Assembly: GCA_012959595.1 (NCBI GenBank)
Contig: DUCW01000144.1
Span: 1 to 9,090, forward strand
DNA from: Gemmatimonadota bacterium
GTDB lineage: Bacteria; Gemmatimonadota; Gemmatimonadetes; Longimicrobiales; Gaopeijiaceae
Length of the DNA: 9,090 nucleotides
Direction: 5' to 3'
A model generated the notes under the pieces. The model searched no databases, was not told the origin of the DNA, and was given only the letters and a program-made list of their open reading frames with translations. Positions 7,150 through 9,090 of the stretch are shown in pieces. The number at the start of each line of letters is the position of its first letter. Within the stretch, counting starts at the first letter, position 1. The translations under genes were made by a program, and so were the position numbers.

Positions 7150-7177
7150 GTAATATTAGCTTGGAGCACCCCGTCAA
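7150..7177 (-). promoter_or_regulatory. Candidate sigma70-type promoter for hisC
   Basis: In the 209-nt divergent region between hisC and mutY, the minus strand reads TTGACG (7177-7172, 5 of 6 to the -35 consensus), a 16-nt spacer, then TATTAC (7155-7150, 4 of 6 to the -10 consensus). This would give a leader of roughly 70 nt before the hisC ATG. It was found by eye only and the organism's sigma-factor preference is unknown. I could not find a convincing plus-strand promoter for mutY in the same region. Confidence 0.3.
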
Positions 7178-7282
7178 ATGTTACGGCTATCAATGTTCAC
7201 CGCACAACAACATACTAAACAGGAACTAAAAGTGTACAGAAAATCACCCCGGGACTACCACCCGCTATGCAACAATAGTTAG

Positions 7283-8407
7283 ATGGCTAGAATTCCTGAT
7301 CAGAAGATCACTCAGGATCTTCTGCGTGATTACTATGAGGCGAGGGGTAGAGATTTGCCCTGGAGGGAAAATCGCGACCCCTATAAGGTATGGGTCTCAG
7401 AGATCATGTTGCAGCAGACACGGGTTGAGACAGTGATACCCTACTTCAACACTTGGATAGAAAGATTCCCTAAGCTTTCAGACCTTGCTGATGCGGATGA
7501 AGAGTCTATTCTGCATTTGTGGCAAGGCTTGGGGTATTACTCCAGGGCTCGGAATCTCCTGAAAGCGATTCAAATAGTTGACGAACATATGGGTGGTTCG
7601 GTACCTAGGGATCCTATGAAACTCAGAACCCTGCCAGGTATAGGTGAATATACCGCTAACGCTATCGCTAGCATCGCCTTCGGAGAGCCTTTGGCTGCCA
7701 TTGATGGAAATTTAAGAAGGGTTTTATCGCGATTGTTTGATCTTCCGGACCCAAGTTCTGCCGATCTCAAAAGTAAAGCCACTTTATTGCTAGATATAGA
7801 GCGACCGGGAGATTGGAATCAGGCTGTGATGGACCTTGGCGCTACAGTGTGTACGCCCAGAACACCTGATTGTGGAGAATGTCCCTTGGAAAATCAGTGT
7901 CAAAGTGCTAAAAAGGGGACGCAGGTCCAGAGACCTATCTCTAAGCCTAAGCTTCGTACTCGATCGGTCATTCAGACTGTGGTGATTGCTGTCAATTCAG
8001 AAGGGGAGTTTCTTTTGAGAAAAAGACCGACTGAGGGCCTGTTAGCTGGACTGTGGGAGTTTCCTGGTACTGAATTGACTGGGAATAATGTTGAGACGTC
8101 CCCGCATGAGGATGTCGCCAAAAACCTGGGAATCGATTTAACAGGGGATAAAACGGAACTGATCCCATTGAATTCCTTGGTAGATAAGCTCTCCCACCTA
8201 ACGGTGACATATCAGCCATTATTAGTTATTGGATTTGATAGTATATCGCACTGTGTCACTCCCGATCGTGGGTACTGCTGGGCTGGAGGGGATGCGGTCA
8301 AGAACTTGCCACTTCCTGTGGGGCAACAGAAGTTGCTCAAGCTTGCGAGGGAAGCTTTGGATGCAAAGAACATTCAGTACAGACCTAGTGTAAGCATGTC
8401 AGGTTGA
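7283..8407 (+). CDS. mutY: A/G-specific adenine glycosylase MutY
   Basis: Base-excision repair enzyme that removes adenine mispaired with 8-oxoguanine. The 374-residue protein is complete. The HhH-GPD core has the catalytic glutamate E40 in WVSEIMLQQT, the helix-hairpin-helix LPGIGEYTA (117-125) and the catalytic aspartate D141 in AIDGNLRRVL. The 4Fe-4S loop has the exact spacing C190-x6-C197-x2-C200-x5-C206. The C-terminal NUDIX-like domain that recognises 8-oxoguanine contains EFLLRKRP (242-249) and LAGLWEFPG (254-262), then a degenerate LSHL segment. Length matches bacterial MutY (about 350-370). The ATG is the first possible start because an in-frame TAG lies directly before it (7280-7282). 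No Shine-Dalgarno sequence is visible, so initiation is weak or leaderless. It is divergent from hisC and followed after 39 nt by the ETF-QO gene, likely in the same transcript. Confidence 0.96.
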   Translation: MARIPDQKITQDLLRDYYEARGRDLPWRENRDPYKVWVSEIMLQQTRVETVIPYFNTWIERFPKLSDLADADEESILHLWQGLGYYSRARNLLKAIQIVDEHMGGSVPRDPMKLRTLPGIGEYTANAIASIAFGEPLAAIDGNLRRVLSRLFDLPDPSSADLKSKATLLLDIERPGDWNQAVMDLGATVCTPRTPDCGECPLENQCQSAKKGTQVQRPISKPKLRTRSVIQTVVIAVNSEGEFLLRKRPTEGLLAGLWEFPGTELTGNNVETSPHEDVAKNLGIDLTGDKTELIPLNSLVDKLSHLTVTYQPLLVIGFDSISHCVTPDRGYCWAGGDAVKNLPLPVGQQKLLKLAREALDAKNIQYRPSVSMSG

Positions 8408-8429
8408 TATGAAACATAACAGAGTACCT

Positions 8430-8435
8430 AAGGAG
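8430..8435 (+). promoter_or_regulatory. Ribosome binding site of the ETF-QO gene
   Basis: AAGGAG lies 11 nt before the GTG at 8447 (weaker GAAGG and GAGG are nearer). A second candidate, GAGGA at 8543-8547, precedes the internal ATG at 8555 by 7 nt, so a shorter protein cannot be excluded. Confidence 0.5.
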
Positions 8436-8446
8436 AAGGCGAGGTC

Positions 8447-8962
8447 GTGAACAAGGTCGATAGTCACAGACAGCTAAATCCAGCTCAATTTCAAACAGGC
8501 CTTAGCGTAGAGGAATTGATTCTTAGGGAGGGGCCACAGTCAGAGGACGCCCCCATGGATGTTGTATTTGTGGGAGGAGGTCCGGCCGGCTTGGCCGGAG
8601 CGATCGAACTAGCCCGGTTGATAAGCGAAGATAATTTGACAGGAGAAGGGATAGGCAAAGTTGAAATAGGAGTTCTAGAAAAAGCTGCAGAGCTTGGTGG
8701 CCACTCGTTGTCTGGAGCAGTGATTAATCCCACTTGTTTTTTGGATTTATTTCCTGATCTTGGCCTTGATGATATGCCCTTTCGTGCTCCTGTGAGCGCA
8801 GAGTCTTTCCATTTTCTTACTCAAAAACATTCAGTCAGGATCCCACTTCCACCGACTATGAGTAATCATGGGAATTACATAGCTTCGATTTGTGAAGTGG
8901 TGAGATGGCTAGGAGAGAAAGCTGAAGAGCTTGGAGTGAATATATTCCCTGGATTTCCAGCA
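8447..8962 (+). CDS. Electron-transfer flavoprotein:ubiquinone oxidoreductase, N-terminal part, cut by a chimeric join
   Basis: The first ~172 residues of an ETF-QO, the membrane-associated FAD/4Fe-4S enzyme that moves electrons from reduced electron-transfer flavoprotein (fatty-acid and amino-acid oxidation) to ubiquinone. From the GTG start there is a 36-residue leader, then the dinucleotide-binding VVFVGGGPAGLAGAIELARL (39-58). ELGGHSLSGAVINP, the TMSNHGNYIAS segment and a stretch ending NIFPGFPA (up to 172) follow, all in the family's usual order. TAA in frame at 8429 bounds the start upstream. An ATG at 8555 would remove the leader. I recall comparable leaders in ETF-QO homologs of several non-proteobacterial groups, so the GTG is preferred. 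From about 8963 the frame stays open to 9090 but no longer resembles ETF-QO, because that DNA is an antisense RNase PH fragment. It is about 39 nt behind mutY. Confidence 0.88.
8949..8960. repeat. Short near-palindrome at the chimeric join
   Basis: CTGGA-TT-TCCAG, with 5-bp arms (8949-8953 and 8956-8960) around a 2-nt centre. On the plus strand it encodes the ETF-QO segment around PGFP; on the minus strand it encodes LEIQ of RNase PH. It therefore belongs to both genes and marks where the two sequences meet. Confidence 0.6.
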
Positions 8963-9090
8963 GACGGCCATCGCCGGACTGCACAACGTTCAGGTCCACC
9001 TCGGCTCGGCTGTCTTCGCTGTAGTCCAGATCCAGCAAGGCCTGGCCATCAACCAAACCCACGGATACAGCCGCCACCTGATCGATCAGG
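8949..9090 (-). pseudogene. rph: RNase PH (rph) internal fragment, joined in reverse orientation to ETF-QO
   Basis: Partial at both ends, about 47 codons. The minus strand reads LIDQVAAVSVGLVDGQ, then LLDLDYSEDSRAEVDLNVV and SGDGRLLEIQG. This matches the late part of the phosphorolytic 3'-to-5' exoribonuclease RNase PH, which trims tRNA 3' ends; E. coli has VAAVSVGIVNG, then YVEDSAAETDMNVV and IIEVQGTAEGEPF. It corresponds to about residues 155-202 of a ~240-residue protein. Immediately after EIQG the expected TAEGEPF is missing and unrelated sequence (the complement of ETF-QO) follows. The GTG at 9077 is an internal valine, not a start. Base composition rises to roughly 60% GC, unlike mutY and ETF-QO upstream, which suggests a different source genome. 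I classify it as a gene fragment rather than a functional gene; it may be an artefact of the contig. Confidence 0.82.

Noticed and set aside
8856..9077. Minus-strand frame of 73 codons as a stand-alone gene
   Set aside because: Its first half is internal RNase PH sequence and its second half is the complement of ETF-QO; the GTG start is an internal valine. It is a product of the chimeric join.

Overview
The window holds nine genes or gene fragments from an uncultured-looking bacterium of moderate GC (sampled coding lines are roughly 42-47% GC). I cannot name the phylum. Protein-level resemblance points to an aerobic or respiring heterotroph, since flavin dehydrogenases feeding the quinone pool dominate. 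A lipoprotein signal and a mix of ATG, GTG and TTG starts are also visible. Most of the DNA is compactly organised housekeeping and metabolic sequence, with no tRNA, rRNA, CRISPR array, insertion sequence or phage gene.

Minus strand, read right to left from about 7.07 kb to the left edge: hisC (histidinol-phosphate or aromatic aminotransferase); an NRAMP-fold membrane transporter whose metal-binding DPGN motif is replaced by GVSH; a secreted NHL-repeat lipoprotein; and then the three glycolate oxidase subunits glcD, glcE and glcF. glcF runs off the left edge. From the NHL gene onward the spacing is very tight: 11-20 nt, then 16-25 nt, then a 4-nt GTGA overlap. The lipoprotein and glcDEF are therefore probably one transcript, possibly beginning at the transporter. 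GlcD and GlcE carry the flavin-type dehydrogenase domains and GlcF the iron-sulfur clusters. Together they oxidise glycolate (or a related 2-hydroxy acid such as lactate) to the 2-keto acid and pass electrons to the respiratory chain.

Plus strand, from about 7.28 kb rightward: mutY (A/G mismatch adenine glycosylase, complete and catalytically intact), followed after 39 nt by the 5' part of an electron-transfer-flavoprotein:ubiquinone oxidoreductase gene. hisC and mutY diverge from a 209-nt intergenic region that should hold both promoters.

Two things stand out. First, at about 8949-8967 the ETF-QO reading stops resembling its family, and the last ~130 bases are a GC-rich fragment of an RNase PH gene in the opposite orientation. 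The join lies on a short near-palindrome and looks like a chimera (assembly, amplification or real rearrangement). Second, the NHL lipoprotein gene is about 60% GC in sampled lines, has a strong ribosome binding site and uses different codons from its neighbours. It is either acquired or under strong expression selection. The transporter with a rewritten substrate site next to the glycolate genes is the best candidate for unrecognised biology. No wholly new multi-gene system is evident.
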